Both the position numbers and the translations under genes were made by a program. The notes under the pieces were generated by a model, which was not told where the DNA came from, searched no databases, and was given only the letters and a program-made list of their open reading frames with translations. A DNA stretch of 64,000 nt from Balneola sp. (GTDB taxonomy: Bacteria > Bacteroidota > Rhodothermia > Balneolales > Balneolaceae), in contig NZMW01000010.1 of the NCBI GenBank assembly GCA_002694685.1, positions 372,001-436,000 on the forward strand. The letters are read 5' to 3'. This document shows positions 1 through 8,981 of the stretch, one piece after another (position 1 is the first letter of the stretch; each line of letters starts with the position of its first letter).

Positions 1-461
1 AATTGAGATGAGACATAGCTCACCATAAACACCAGAAAAATAACAACGAGTATGATGCGAAGGCTGCCGTTTTTATCATCAAAGCGTTCAGCGAAAAAAT
101 CAGGGACCGTGATGCAATCGTAGCGTTCTGAAAAAGTTCGGAGTCGTTTGGCGTAATACATAAACAGAAACCATTCCACGACAATATATCCTACCGCAGC
201 CCATAGTGCAGAAGCACCTTGAGCATAAGCCATGCCCGTAACTCCCAAAAGAAGCCAGGCACTACGCCCTGAGACCACTGCAGATAAGGCAACAACCAGC
301 CGATTCATTTTGCGCCCACCGATAAAAAACTCGGCTATACCTTCTGAAGAAAACCGAGCTGAATAAATTCCAATCCCAAAAAGAATGACCAGATAACCAA
401 CAAAGGCTGCCAGAACGTATCCACTTCCATCTTGTATAGTAATTGTATTCAGTTCATCCAT
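1..461 (-). CDS. Sodium/solute symporter (SSS/PutP-like), N-terminal part, runs off the window
   Basis: The reverse strand is open from an ATG at 461 to the window edge, about 153 residues. The start reads MDELNTITIQDGSG, followed by a first membrane helix (LAAFVGYLVILFGIGIY), then FFIGGRKMNRLVVALSAVVSGRSAWLLLG, whose layout is typical of the Na+/proline symporter branch of the SSS family (TM2 and the SGxSAWLLLG stretch). It would import an organic solute, perhaps proline, with Na+ across the inner membrane. The C-terminal two thirds lie outside the window, so the substrate cannot be judged. Family confidence is high. Confidence 0.85.
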   Translation of the reverse strand, partial: MDELNTITIQDGSGYVLAAFVGYLVILFGIGIYSARFSSEGIAEFFIGGRKMNRLVVALSAVVSGRSAWLLLGVTGMAYAQGASALWAAVGYIVVEWFLFMYYAKRLRTFSERYDCITVPDFFAERFDDKNGSLRIILVVIFLVFMVSYVSSQ

Positions 462-835
462 GAAATGAAGTTAGTGCTTTGAATTGAAATTACCAGAGAT
501 GAAAAAATGAAGGGGAATAATAATTGGGAGAAGAGGATTCTATCGAGGTGTTTGAAGGGCATAAAAATAGCCCGCCGATAAGTTCGTGGGCTTGTTTTTT
601 GAATAACTATCTCCAATATACGGCGGAAGTGGAGCCTCGACCAAACTTAATTTCTATTATATAACTAATGTAAGGTAATAGAAAATAAAAACAGAGTAAT
701 TGGTATTAATCACTGTTTTTAACTCATTCATAAACTTATGTTCAGACTCTAAACCTTAGCCAAAGTGAAGATTTTTGGTATGCTTTTGTGCTTGTTCATT
801 TTTTGTCGGGTGATTCCTTCCCGGAAATTTATTGA
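462..835. other. Gene-free spacer between symporter and gdh
   Basis: No convincing coding frame is seen. It contains a hairpin at 567-600 (AGCCCGC paired with GTGGGCT, then TTGTTTTTT; A/T-rich on both sides), which could terminate transcription in either direction. It also holds a segment at about 614-650 (CCAATATACGG ... GGAGCCT ... GACCAAA) that recurs in degenerate form near 33269. Confidence 0.5.
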
Positions 836-869
836 ATAAAAAAAGGCGAACCCTAAGGATTCGCCTTTT
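836..869 (-). terminator. Rho-independent terminator of gdh
   Basis: On the minus strand the stem GGCGAA/TTCGCC, with a CCTTAGG-type loop extension, is followed by an uninterrupted run of T (A run 838-844 on the plus strand). It lies 25 bases downstream of the glutamate dehydrogenase stop codon. Confidence 0.85.
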
Positions 870-893
870 GTAGTAAAACAAGTTGAGCAGATA

Positions 894-2300
894 TCAGGGG
901 AAGATTCCCATTTGCTCGTACATAATGCCAATCTTGTTAATAGCATTGATGAAGGCCGCGGTACGAAGATCGTCCAGATCGTGTTCTTTACGAATTTCAG
1001 ATATCTGCTGGTAAGCAGTAATCATGGTTTCTTCGAGACCGGAATCAACCAGGTCATATTCTTCTGCTCCATGGGCAAGATTATCGATCTCATCATCAGT
1101 GAACTTTCGATCAGAAATGTTTTCAATGACACCAAGAATTTTCTTCATGCTGTTCTCATCAAATCGTTTGCTCATTCGGCCATATCTTACGTGCTGAATG
1201 TTTTTTAACCATTCGAAGTAGGAAACAACAACACCACCAGCATTTAGGTAGGTGTCAGGTAGTATTAGCGCCCCTCTTTCTTTCATAATATCGTGGGCAT
1301 CAGCAGTCGTAGGACCGTTAGCGGCCTCTGCTATTATTTTAGCCTTCACATCTGCAGCATTATCACCGGTAATCTGACTTTCGAGGGCTGCCGGGATAAG
1401 TATATCACACTCCGAGGTAAGTGCATTATCTCGGTCTTTTAATTCTTTGGTGTTTCCAAAACCAATAATGGAGCCCGTTTCCTTCCGGTATTCCATGAGT
1501 TTTTCAAGGTCGATGCCATTTTCATCATAGATAGAACCTTCAATTTCAGCAATCCCTACGAGCTTAGCACCAGCTTCTGTCATATACTTCGAGGCATGAT
1601 ATCCTACATTACCCAGTCCCTGCACAACAAAAGTCTTTCCTTCCACACCGGGTTCAAGCCCGATTTTCTTCATGTCTTGTTCGTTATTGCAAGCTTCACG
1701 AATTCCGAAATAAACTCCTCGTCCTGTAGCCTCTGTACGTCCCCGAATACCGCCTTGTTCAATAGGCTTTCCGGTCACGCAACCTTCGGCATTAAGGTCA
1801 TCTTTCATCTGGCGATAAGTATCCAGAATCCAACCCATCTCCCGGGCTCCGGTTCCATAATCGGGTGCAGGGACATCAATTCCAGGTCCAATAAATCCTT
1901 TTTTGATCAATTCGTAAGTGTACCGACGGGTTATACGCTCCAGCTCACTTTCGGAATATTCGCGAGTACTGATTTTTACCCCGCCTTTTGCTCCACCGAA
2001 TGGAACATCAACAATGGCACATTTATAAGACATCAATGCCGCTAGCGCCATGGTTTCATCTTCATCTACTTTGTGGCTGAAGCGTATTCCACCTTTGGTA
2101 GGGGTTTTGTGATGACTATGCTCCACTCGCCAGCCTTCAATAACTTCAATCGTACCGTCATCTCTGCGAACGGGGAAGGTAACGTGATATACGGTATTAC
2201 AGATTTTAATCTGAGCTAAAATCCCTTTGTCAAAGCGAGTGTATTTGGCCGCTTTATCAAAGTTTTTATTAACCTGCTCATAAAACTTATATGTAGACAT
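894..2300 (-). CDS. gdhA: Glutamate dehydrogenase (Glu/Leu/Phe/Val dehydrogenase family)
   Basis: A 468-residue cytoplasmic enzyme interconverting glutamate and 2-oxoglutarate plus ammonia with NAD(P). Visible family landmarks are the substrate-binding PTKGGIRF (Lys69), the catalytic region MSYKCAIVDVPFGGAKGG (Lys93, Lys105), the GIDVPAPDYGTG segment, and a Rossmann motif VVQGLGNVGYHA near residue 225. The length is slightly above the usual 410-450. It sits alone, with a clear terminator downstream and 78 bases separating it from the next minus-strand gene, so it is probably monocistronic. Cofactor preference cannot be read with confidence. A leucine dehydrogenase paralogue lies at 26.7 kb. 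Confidence 0.93.
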   Translation of the reverse strand: MSTYKFYEQVNKNFDKAAKYTRFDKGILAQIKICNTVYHVTFPVRRDDGTIEVIEGWRVEHSHHKTPTKGGIRFSHKVDEDETMALAALMSYKCAIVDVPFGGAKGGVKISTREYSESELERITRRYTYELIKKGFIGPGIDVPAPDYGTGAREMGWILDTYRQMKDDLNAEGCVTGKPIEQGGIRGRTEATGRGVYFGIREACNNEQDMKKIGLEPGVEGKTFVVQGLGNVGYHASKYMTEAGAKLVGIAEIEGSIYDENGIDLEKLMEYRKETGSIIGFGNTKELKDRDNALTSECDILIPAALESQITGDNAADVKAKIIAEAANGPTTADAHDIMKERGALILPDTYLNAGGVVVSYFEWLKNIQHVRYGRMSKRFDENSMKKILGVIENISDRKFTDDEIDNLAHGAEEYDLVDSGLEETMITAYQQISEIRKEHDLDDLRTAAFINAINKIGIMYEQMGIFP

Positions 2301-2378
2301 ATTCCTTTTTTCTCCAGTCTAATTTGATAGTGACTGATGGTCGCAATTATATCACAGAGAAACAAGGTAAAGCCGGTT

Positions 2379-3116
2379 TTAATGCGAAACGGGTAAGGCT
2401 ACGTGAAGGTGGTCAGCGGTACCGACGTGGCGAATGGTTTTAAGCCCCATAAACTCAAGGGAAGTGCGGAGTATAAAATTTCTAAATTCATTTCGGCCAA
2501 TTGTTCGCAGATCAATGGCGTGTACATAACCGGTTGGTTGGGGAAAGTGAAGGGATCGCTGATTTACCGGAATGCCCATCGCAGCATAATCTTCCGGTTG
2601 GCGCTGGATGTCGGTAACTACGAGGTCACTGTCTGCCAGTGTTGTAGTTGCAACGGCGACTCGTAAAATAGGATGCATAGATCGATAGACTTCCCGAATG
2701 TCATCACTTTTAGCATTAACAGAAGAGAGGTACATCAACCCATAAAAACAGAAAGCAAGTACCAGTGCACCCACTCCGCCTAAGCTGAATCGCAACAACA
2801 TTTTCTTATTTGAAACCCTTCGGAAAAGGTAGAATATGTAGAATAGAAGAAATAGTACGGTCGCAAAAATACCACCGCTTAGAGCAAGCCAGCCATTCCA
2901 ATCGTAGGACAAATTCAAAAATACAGAAGTCCGAATGAGAATAAAGAAAGGCAGAACTGACATTCCGAATACCATTAAGAACCAGAACAGGATTCTAAAG
3001 CCAAGTTTCTTTTTGGGGGGCGAGGGTGGAGCAGAAGAGGCATTAGGGAGATTTGAAATCCCGGATTTATCCATATTCAGCAGCCAGTCAATATCTTTTT
3101 GAGAGACGTTATCCAT
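2379..3116 (-). CDS. Three-helix membrane protein of unknown function with HLHVALP C-terminus
   Basis: A 245-residue protein. A polar, Pro-rich N-terminus (about 40 residues, SSAPPSPPKKK) is followed by three hydrophobic segments (about residues 42-65, 78-98, 108-130) and a soluble C-terminal domain of about 110 residues. That domain ends with RHVGTADHLHVALP. The H...D-H-x-H pattern loosely recalls metal-binding ends of M15-type peptidases, but the rest of such a domain is not recognised, so no function is assigned. It is followed closely, in the same direction, by two other small membrane proteins (3146-3544 and 3640-3906), which may be co-transcribed with it. Confidence 0.7.
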   Translation of the reverse strand: MDNVSQKDIDWLLNMDKSGISNLPNASSAPPSPPKKKLGFRILFWFLMVFGMSVLPFFILIRTSVFLNLSYDWNGWLALSGGIFATVLFLLFYIFYLFRRVSNKKMLLRFSLGGVGALVLAFCFYGLMYLSSVNAKSDDIREVYRSMHPILRVAVATTTLADSDLVVTDIQRQPEDYAAMGIPVNQRSLHFPQPTGYVHAIDLRTIGRNEFRNFILRTSLEFMGLKTIRHVGTADHLHVALPVSH

Positions 3117-3145
3117 AGTTTTTGAACGGATAAAGTAGTACAGTG

Positions 3146-3544
3146 TTACACGCTACGGTAGGATCGTCGCAGTAAAAAGGGAAAACTTTGAAGCACTACA
3201 ACCAGAACAATAACAATAGGGATGATTTCGTATGAGTTATGCAAAATTGCCGAACCTAAATTCATTAAGTGATAGGCGAATAAAATTCCCGAGGTGAATA
3301 ATGTGAAGCCGTAAGTCCATGCTGCACGAGTCCACATAGAAAAGCTGCTAATCAGGGATGTAAACCCTACAGTAAGAGCAGATGCGATAGAAAGAGCAGG
3401 TAAATTGTTGGATTGAAATTCAAAAAGGTTTCCCGAAAACTGTCCGCTTTGCAGAGATCCAATCAGCCGGACAAATTGATATAGCCCGATAAGCAGAAAA
3501 AATAGTTGAAGGAAAAGGTGAATTCTGCGGTCTTTAACATTCAT
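3146..3544 (-). CDS. Small four-helix membrane protein, unknown
   Basis: 132 residues, nearly all hydrophobic, with four predicted helices (about 10-27, 48-68, 75-97, 103-122) and a basic C-terminal tail RRSYRSV. No family is recognised. It starts 29 bases upstream of the 245-residue membrane protein gene on the same strand, which suggests a two-gene unit. A strong 11-bp inverted repeat (3558-3599) lies just upstream. Confidence 0.65.
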   Translation of the reverse strand: MNVKDRRIHLFLQLFFLLIGLYQFVRLIGSLQSGQFSGNLFEFQSNNLPALSIASALTVGFTSLISSFSMWTRAAWTYGFTLFTSGILFAYHLMNLGSAILHNSYEIIPIVIVLVVVLQSFPFLLRRSYRSV

Positions 3545-3557
3545 TAGGGAAAATAGT

Positions 3558-3599
3558 TAGGGTTTGGAAGGTCTCTCTGTTATACCTAATTCCAAACCC
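3558..3599. repeat. 11-bp perfect inverted repeat with 20-nt loop
   Basis: AGGGTTTGGAA (3558-3568) pairs perfectly with TTCCAAACCCT (3589-3599). It sits between the GlsB-like gene and the four-helix membrane protein gene. On the minus strand it is followed by AACTATTTTCC, so it may be a weak terminator of the GlsB-like gene. It could equally be an operator-like or mobile hairpin. Confidence 0.6.
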
Positions 3600-3639
3600 T
3601 GAATTTTGTTCCCTTAAAACCGTAAAACCGAGAATAGGA

Positions 3640-3906
3640 TCAGACTTTTTCGGTTTCAGTAAAAATAGGTTCTTCTTGCCGGAATACATTTACCGTAAAG
3701 AGGACTCCAATAGCTCCAACGGCCGCATAGAAAGCAGTTCCTGCTAAGCCCACTGTTTGCACAATGAAACTACCGGCTAATGCGCCAAGAACTCCAAAGG
3801 CCAAACTTGGCAACATTGTTACTCCTCGCTGTTTAGTAAGAAGCCGACTGAGCCATCCGATTACAAGTCCTATTGTTGCATATGCTAATAAGTACATAAA
3901 AGTCAT
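3640..3906 (-). CDS. GlsB/YeaQ/YmgE family stress-response membrane protein
   Basis: An 88-residue inner-membrane protein with three hydrophobic segments and the family's glycine pattern: IGLVIGWLSRLL at the first helix, then FGVLGALAGSFI, then AAVGAIGVLF. Family members are small 'transglycosylase-associated' proteins induced by stress, and their biochemical role is unknown. Length and motif spacing fit. The acidic C-terminal tail (FRQEEPIFTETEKV) is short and unremarkable. Confidence 0.8.
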   Translation of the reverse strand: MTFMYLLAYATIGLVIGWLSRLLTKQRGVTMLPSLAFGVLGALAGSFIVQTVGLAGTAFYAAVGAIGVLFTVNVFRQEEPIFTETEKV

Positions 3907-4040
3907 GGTGGCTTTGGTTTTGTTAATATGTATTAAATAAATGAGCTACAGGGGGTTTACGTTCCGATGGCTTTCACAACTATCCCAAAATTAACATAGA
4001 TTATATCTCTATAATCACCTTAACAACACTGTCTTTAATT

Positions 4041-5315
4041 ATGAAATTACTAAGCTCTTCCATTTTAGCCCTATTGTTGATTGCGGGATGTGCCCCTAGC
4101 GAAAAAGAGATTTTTGATAAAGCTATGGATATCCATGAGCGGGTCATCACTCTTGATACGCATGTAGATATCAACGTGAATAACTTCACTGAAGAAACTA
4201 ATTATACCCAGCGACTAGATACACAAGTTGATCTGGTAAAGATGAATGAAGGTGGGCTGGATGTTGTGTGGCTGGTAGTTTATACCGGACAAGATACCTT
4301 AACGGCTGAAGGCTATGCAGATGCTTATGATAATGCGATAAGCAAGTTTGAAGCCATCCACAGGCTAACCGAGGAAATAGCTCCGGATCAAATTGAGCTG
4401 GCTACCACCTCAGAGGACGTACGAAGAATTACCGCTGCAGGTAAAAAAGTAGCTATGATTGGTGTTGAAAATGCCTATCCCATCGGAACGGACCTATCCA
4501 GGGTTGAAGAATTTTATAATCGCGGTGCACGATATATGTCGCTATCTCATAATGGCCACAGTCAGTTTAGTGATTCCAACACGGGGGAACGTGATGATGT
4601 TTGGATGCACGACGGACTCAGTGAAATGGGGCGTGAAGTTGTTGCCGAGATGAACCGGTTGGGAATGATGATTGATATCTCACATCCCTCTAAAAAAGCC
4701 AATATGGAAACCATGCGCCTATCAAAAGCACCGGTTGTTGCTTCTCATTCTTCCGCAAGAGCGCTGTATGATCACAGCCGGAATCTGAGCGATGAAGAAC
4801 TGATGATGGTCAAAGAAAATGGCGGAGTAGTACAGACGGTTGCTTTCAGAGGATATGTAGATGGAGAAAAACACAGTGCCTGGCAGGAAGCTTCGCGCAC
4901 AGTATTAGAAGAAGAAGCCGAGAAAATTGGATTTGAAATGGTTGGCTGGAGTGATATCCGCGAAATGAATGACGAAGAACGCGATGAATACATGGAAATG
5001 TATCGCACGGTTCAAGACAACGCCGAACCAAGAATCGAAAATGAAGTAAATGCTAATACTCCTCCGGTAAGCGTGGCTGATTTTGTAGATCATATTGATT
5101 ATATGGTCGATTTAATTGGTTTAAAGCACGTTGGAATCAGCTCTGATTTTGATGGTGGTGGTGGAGTTTATAATTGGATGGATGCTTCCGAAACCTTCAA
5201 CGTGACCCATGAGCTGGTGAAACGAGGATATTCAGAAGAAGAAATCGATATGCTTTGGAGTGGAAATTTACTTCGGGTGTTGGATGAAGTGCAGGCAGTA
5301 GCCGACGAGCTGTGA
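4041..5315 (+). CDS. Membrane dipeptidase (peptidase M19, renal dipeptidase family), lipoprotein
   Basis: A 424-residue zinc dipeptidase expected on the periplasmic face of a membrane. The signal peptide ends in a lipobox LIAGC with Cys17 as the lipidated residue. M19 ligands are visible: LDTHVDINV (His41, Asp43), IGVENAYP with the bridging Glu, SHNGHSQFSD, IDISHPS, ASHSSARALYDHSRNLSD, and the C-terminal GISSDFDGGGG. Family members hydrolyse dipeptides, including ones with a C-terminal D-residue. It is a single gene. Directly downstream lies an inverted pair of hairpin repeats whose second member carries a T-run and probably acts as its terminator. Confidence 0.92.
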   Translation: MKLLSSSILALLLIAGCAPSEKEIFDKAMDIHERVITLDTHVDINVNNFTEETNYTQRLDTQVDLVKMNEGGLDVVWLVVYTGQDTLTAEGYADAYDNAISKFEAIHRLTEEIAPDQIELATTSEDVRRITAAGKKVAMIGVENAYPIGTDLSRVEEFYNRGARYMSLSHNGHSQFSDSNTGERDDVWMHDGLSEMGREVVAEMNRLGMMIDISHPSKKANMETMRLSKAPVVASHSSARALYDHSRNLSDEELMMVKENGGVVQTVAFRGYVDGEKHSAWQEASRTVLEEEAEKIGFEMVGWSDIREMNDEERDEYMEMYRTVQDNAEPRIENEVNANTPPVSVADFVDHIDYMVDLIGLKHVGISSDFDGGGGVYNWMDASETFNVTHELVKRGYSEEEIDMLWSGNLLRVLDEVQAVADEL

Positions 5316-5320
5316 CCTAT

Positions 5321-5405
5321 TTGCTACGACGCAGAGCGATCGTAGCAAGTCGACTTTAGTTTGCTTATACCTACTCGTGCCGACGCTCTGCGTCGGCACG
5401 TTTTT
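5321..5405. repeat. Inverted pair of REP-like hairpins (BIME-like); second one doubles as terminator
   Basis: The first hairpin, 5321-5348 (plus orientation), has arms TTGCTACGA/TCGTAGCAA around CGCAGAGCGA. The second, 5376-5400 (minus orientation), has arms CGTGCCGACG/CGTCGGCACG around CTCTG and is followed by TTTTTAT. Read in their own orientations both carry the CGCAGAGCG core. The second is followed by GAG, like the other members of this family in the window (see 33453, 35326, 38219, 57456, 59178, 59822). Confidence 0.75.
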
Positions 5406-5546
5406 ATATCCAAGAATTTATACTGCTGTAAACTAATTAAAGCCAAATTATCTAATTGCTAAGAAAAATTAGAAAGGGGATATAAATTTTAAACCGGCGC
5501 CTAATCTTTTTAACTTTAGGTCTAATTTTAATAAATCAAAGAAAGA

Positions 5547-6038
5547 GTGATTGCAGAAGCAGACGTTTCAACCGACGTCAAGATTTTAAAAGCCGATTTA
5601 AACAATACCAAGCACGCCTCAGATATAGTCAAGATTGTTGATCTTTTTGCACGCGATCCTATGGGGCAGGATCAGGCACTGGACGAGGAAGTCCGCGTGG
5701 ATATGATTGCCGAAATGAAGAAAGTACCCACTACCATGACTTACATCGCTTATGCCGATGAAAAAGCGTTGGGCATTGTAACCTGCTTTGTAGGATTTTC
5801 TACCTTCACCGCAAGTAAAGTATTTAAGATTCACGATGTAGCGGTTCATCCCGATGCACGGGGAATGGGAATCGGTACCATGATGCTGGAAACCATCGAA
5901 GAAGAGGCCAAAGAAATGGGCTGCTCTAAAGTTACGCTGGAAGTTCGGGAAGACAACCCGGCGCGTCGCCTGTACGAAAAGCAGGACTTCGAATATGGAG
6001 ATCCCAAATGGTACTTCATGACGAAAGATCTCACGTAA
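5547..6038 (+). CDS. GNAT family N-acetyltransferase
   Basis: 163 residues with the single-domain GNAT fold. The beta4 motif VFKIHDVAVHPDARGMGIGTMM contains the acetyl-CoA pyrophosphate loop R-G-M-G-I-G-T at about residues 111-117. It is followed by the helix LETIEEEAKEMG and beta5 KVTLEVREDNPARRLYEKQDFE, typical of Rim/Ard-like small-molecule or amino-terminal acetylases. The chosen start is GTG at 5547, because no ATG precedes the folded domain. The acceptor substrate is unknown. A terminator follows at 6083. Confidence 0.85.
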   Translation: MIAEADVSTDVKILKADLNNTKHASDIVKIVDLFARDPMGQDQALDEEVRVDMIAEMKKVPTTMTYIAYADEKALGIVTCFVGFSTFTASKVFKIHDVAVHPDARGMGIGTMMLETIEEEAKEMGCSKVTLEVREDNPARRLYEKQDFEYGDPKWYFMTKDLT

Positions 6039-6082
6039 GTGAAAAACGAATATTGAACATTCAACACTGAATGTTGAAGTGA

Positions 6083-6112
6083 AGCCTCTTCTTAGCGGAA
6101 GGGGCTTTTTTT
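6083..6112 (+). terminator. Rho-independent terminator of the GNAT gene
   Basis: AGCCTCTTC pairs with GAAGGGGCT over nine base pairs (one G-T), with loop TTAGCG and a run of seven T. Just upstream (6053-6078) is a second, AT-rich inverted repeat, TTGAACATTCA/TGAATGTTGAA. Between here and 6331 lies another imperfect hairpin around 6266-6291 (CATCAGACGA ... TCGTCGGATG) and no gene. Confidence 0.8.
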
Positions 6113-6331
6113 ATGAATGTGAGTTTGGTTTAAAAGGTGAAGGTCAAGCCAGGGAACATCGTCTGACCGCTTGGGAAAAGAGTGGAAAAGTGCTGGAATT
6201 TTCAACGGTCCGACGATTGGAAAGTATCTGAGTTGGAGAAAGCTATCCAGCTTTAAAAAAATTCATCAGACGAACTGGAGTCGTCGGATGAACTCTGGTT
6301 TTCGTCTGCACCCTAAAAAAAGATTTTTTAT

Positions 6332-7105
6332 TTAATTCTCTTCTTGAATCAGCTCTCCATCTTCAATACGGGTCTGTCTTTTTATATTCCCGTCTTCATC
6401 ATAACTAACCCAAATAGATTGCTGGCCGGATGAATCTCTGCCACTTTCGATTTCCATCATCAGGTTTCCATTTGGGTACCAAGCTTTTTGATAGGTCCAT
6501 CTATTTCCATCTTTGATCTCAGTATATCCATATGATGTAAGCTGACCGTCGGGTGAGTAATTTCTGGTACTGTTCTCTGTATATTCAATTCGTTGAATCA
6601 GTTCATCATTACTGTCATAGCTGGTTTGGGTTACATACCTGCCATCCTCATATTCGTATAATTGGTATGCAACACGATTGCTTTCGATCATTTTTTTATT
6701 CAGGTACACTGTTTTTGTAATAATACCATCTTTGATATGGTCTTCCCAGCCAGGGTTTTTGGGACTTCGGCTATAAAATGTACGTTTGCCGGTAAAGATT
6801 TCACCTTCTTCATTGTGCAATATCGGGTCAAAGGGGTAGTAGGGAGGATAGGTAGCCTTCTCTTCTTTGATATATAATATAGGTTCCGACTTATAATAGC
6901 CTCCAATAAAACTGCTTCGGAGTTCAATTGGTGTCAGCCCATTTTCTGCATTTTGATCCGTACAGAACATCAAGGATAAACAGATGACTACAGGTGCTAG
7001 AAAAATCTTGATGGAGTTTGACCGGAATTGGGAGATATTCTTGCCCATCATCCTAAACCGCTTTTTGGTCAATGAGAAATCGATATGGCTGGTAAACTGT
7101 TTCAT
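6332..7105 (-). CDS. Detached duplicate of the BlaR1-like C-terminal region (membrane anchor plus YwqK/MORN-like repeats)
   Basis: 257 residues. Positions 6-25 (HIDFSLTKKRFRMMGKNIS) match residues 267-285 of the adjacent BlaR1-like protein (INFSLTKKRIKMMGKKIS). They are followed by one membrane helix and an extracytoplasmic tail that aligns along its length with that of the neighbour: the EEGEIFTGKRTFYS-type segment, KAWYPNGN versus KAWHPNGQ, and IEDGELIQEE versus YEDGELVEKI. The M56 peptidase domain is absent. It starts six bases after the BlaR1-like stop codon, so it is the third gene of the blaI operon. A role as an independent sensor or decoy is inference. It could also be a degenerating duplicate. 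Confidence 0.8.
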   Translation of the reverse strand: MKQFTSHIDFSLTKKRFRMMGKNISQFRSNSIKIFLAPVVICLSLMFCTDQNAENGLTPIELRSSFIGGYYKSEPILYIKEEKATYPPYYPFDPILHNEEGEIFTGKRTFYSRSPKNPGWEDHIKDGIITKTVYLNKKMIESNRVAYQLYEYEDGRYVTQTSYDSNDELIQRIEYTENSTRNYSPDGQLTSYGYTEIKDGNRWTYQKAWYPNGNLMMEIESGRDSSGQQSIWVSYDEDGNIKRQTRIEDGELIQEEN

Positions 7106-7111
7106 AGTCGG

Positions 7112-8608
7112 TTATTTGATCTTTTCTACAAGTTCACCATCTTCATAGCGCTCCTGCTCAATAATAGCCCCATTCTCATCATACACGGTGGCTAAACCTT
7201 GCCTGCCTCCGCCCGGAATCTTCATCTGAAACTCCCAAGCCAGCTGTCCATTAGGGTGCCATGCTTTGTTGATTATTAGCGAGTCCGTATTAATTTTTTT
7301 CATACTAAGGGTCAGACTATCAGAAAGCCTGTCGTTGTAAAATGTAGAGACAGTATTTCCATCTTCATCCAGAGACGGAATAACTACGGATTTGTATTGA
7401 TAAGCTCCTGTGCTGTCATACATATGAAACTCAGTCTGAGTTATTTTTCCATTAACAACTGTTTCCTTTTGGATCATAGATTCTGTATCGACACTGTATG
7501 TATTTCTTTCTCCGGTATATGGCTTGCCATTTGGCCCGATCAGTACACCGGAATGCTCATCTAGTGGGTGATATAAACCAGAGGGTCCATCGTATTCCAA
7601 CTCAACATCCTGATAGGTTGTGGGAGGCATGGAGTCCCATATTTCCTGCATACTTATGGTTTTAGGGTACTCATCTGTTTGGGCTGAAAAAACAATAATG
7701 AGAGCTACAGATAGTGGAAGGACAAAAAGCCAAACAGCCCCAACTTTCACCTTTGAAATCTTTTTGCCCATCATTTTGATACGCTTTTTGGTCAATGAAA
7801 AGTTAATGCTGCTGGTGTTATTTAATGAGGTATTTCCGGCACTTACCCGAATTAGCATTTCCTGATAGTTGCTAACGGATGAACCGCTGCGGACTACAGC
7901 ATCATCAGCCAGAAACTCATGGTTTAACTGAATGGCATGCTTGTAGAGATACATTAGCGGATTGAACCAAAAGATGACTTTCAGGAATTCGATAAACAAT
8001 ACATCAAATGAATGGAGCTGGCGGACATGTATGAATTCGTGATCCAGAATCTCAGGTTCTATTTTTTCTGATTCAAATCTTTGTTTTTCAAGAAATATGT
8101 AATCCAGAAAAGATTGTGGTACGATCGGCTCATCCAGCAAAACCAGCGTTGCATGATCTGTTTTTGTGTGATTTCCGTTTTTGATTTTATTCCTGATTTC
8201 AAATAATCCAACGGCAAACCGAATCAAAAGAAAAAGAGTGACCAATCCGTAGATTCCCAGTAGAACATCTAAAAAGCCTAACGGCCGGGATGCTTTTTCA
8301 GGAGTCGTTGGGGTGATGCCGGGGTTGGCAGAAGTTTCTTTTCGGGGCACAATCAGGGGTTCAACAGAATTGCTTACGGCTTCTGCCGGGGCATTTACGA
8401 TTCGCTCCATCTGTTGCAATTCGATTCCAGCAATAGACTGTTCAGGAGAAACTTCAAAAGAAATGAGGGGTGCGGTGAGGCCGAATACCAATGCGAAGAG
8501 TAAAAAGAACCGATTGAAACGATGCATCTTTTCATTTTCAAGCAAGAGCTTGTAAACACCGAGCAGCAGTCCAAGCAACAAAGTAGATTTTATTAGGTAG
8601 ATGATCAT
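7112..8608 (-). CDS. blaR1: BlaR1/MecR1-type M56 antirepressor metalloprotease with YwqK/MORN-like sensor tail
   Basis: 498 residues. Helices lie near 5-23, 33-50, 112-136 and 204-222. The gluzincin motif HEFIH (His190, Glu191, His194) sits on the cytoplasmic side, followed by LNHEFLADDAV (230-238), as in M56 proteases. The conserved FSLTKKRIKMMGKK stretch (270-283) precedes a last helix (290-308). The extracytoplasmic tail (310-498) has GKPYTGERNTYS, WHPNGQLAWEF and YDENGAIIEQERYEDGEL repeats in place of the penicillin-binding sensor of staphylococcal BlaR1. It overlaps blaI by four bases (ATGA). The likely role is to cleave, directly or through a partner, the BlaI-like repressor upon an envelope signal. 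The signal itself is unknown. Confidence 0.88.
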   Translation of the reverse strand: MIIYLIKSTLLLGLLLGVYKLLLENEKMHRFNRFFLLFALVFGLTAPLISFEVSPEQSIAGIELQQMERIVNAPAEAVSNSVEPLIVPRKETSANPGITPTTPEKASRPLGFLDVLLGIYGLVTLFLLIRFAVGLFEIRNKIKNGNHTKTDHATLVLLDEPIVPQSFLDYIFLEKQRFESEKIEPEILDHEFIHVRQLHSFDVLFIEFLKVIFWFNPLMYLYKHAIQLNHEFLADDAVVRSGSSVSNYQEMLIRVSAGNTSLNNTSSINFSLTKKRIKMMGKKISKVKVGAVWLFVLPLSVALIIVFSAQTDEYPKTISMQEIWDSMPPTTYQDVELEYDGPSGLYHPLDEHSGVLIGPNGKPYTGERNTYSVDTESMIQKETVVNGKITQTEFHMYDSTGAYQYKSVVIPSLDEDGNTVSTFYNDRLSDSLTLSMKKINTDSLIINKAWHPNGQLAWEFQMKIPGGGRQGLATVYDENGAIIEQERYEDGELVEKIK

Positions 8609-8976
8609 TGGTTTCTACTCTCTATTTCTTTTTCAACGATGCTTTTCAACTCCTCTAACTCTGCCTCAGATAAATTGGTCTCAGAGGTAAAAAAGGAAGC
8701 AAACTGAGAGGCTGAATCATCAAAAAACTTCCTGATTAATCCATTTACATGCTTCGAGAAATAGTCTGTTTTATTCACCAGCGGGTAATACTGACGGGAC
8801 CGTCCCATTTGTTCATAGCCTATGAAATCCTTGTCGGCCATTCTCTTCAATAATGTTGCGACAGTTGTGGAAGCCGGTTTAGGTTCCGGATACATCTCCA
8901 GCAGATCTTTCATGAAAGCCTTTTCCAGCTTCCATAAGTACTGCATCAGCTCTTCTTCTGTTTGTGTTAAACTCAT
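8605..8976 (-). CDS. blaI: BlaI/MecI/CopY family transcriptional repressor
   Basis: 123 residues. An N-terminal winged helix (MSLTQTEEELMQYLW ... STTVATLLKRMADKDFIGYEQMGRSRQYYPLV) has the family's characteristic TVATLLKRM recognition helix. It is followed by an acidic C-terminal dimerisation region ending LSEAELEELKSIVEKE. It would bind DNA as a dimer and repress its own operon, with release by the M56 partner encoded immediately downstream. Two palindromic operator candidates lie directly upstream of its start codon (8982-9017), which supports autoregulation. Confidence 0.92.
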   Translation of the reverse strand: MSLTQTEEELMQYLWKLEKAFMKDLLEMYPEPKPASTTVATLLKRMADKDFIGYEQMGRSRQYYPLVNKTDYFSKHVNGLIRKFFDDSASQFASFFTSETNLSEAELEELKSIVEKEIESRNQ

Positions 8977-8981
8977 TGGCC

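Noticed and set aside
749-946. 65-codon minus-strand frame downstream of gdh
   Set aside because: It spans the gdh terminator hairpin and the gdh 3' end, and the translated text has no family resemblance.
1596-2045. 149-codon plus-strand frame
   Set aside because: Antisense to the well-supported glutamate dehydrogenase gene; composition artefact.
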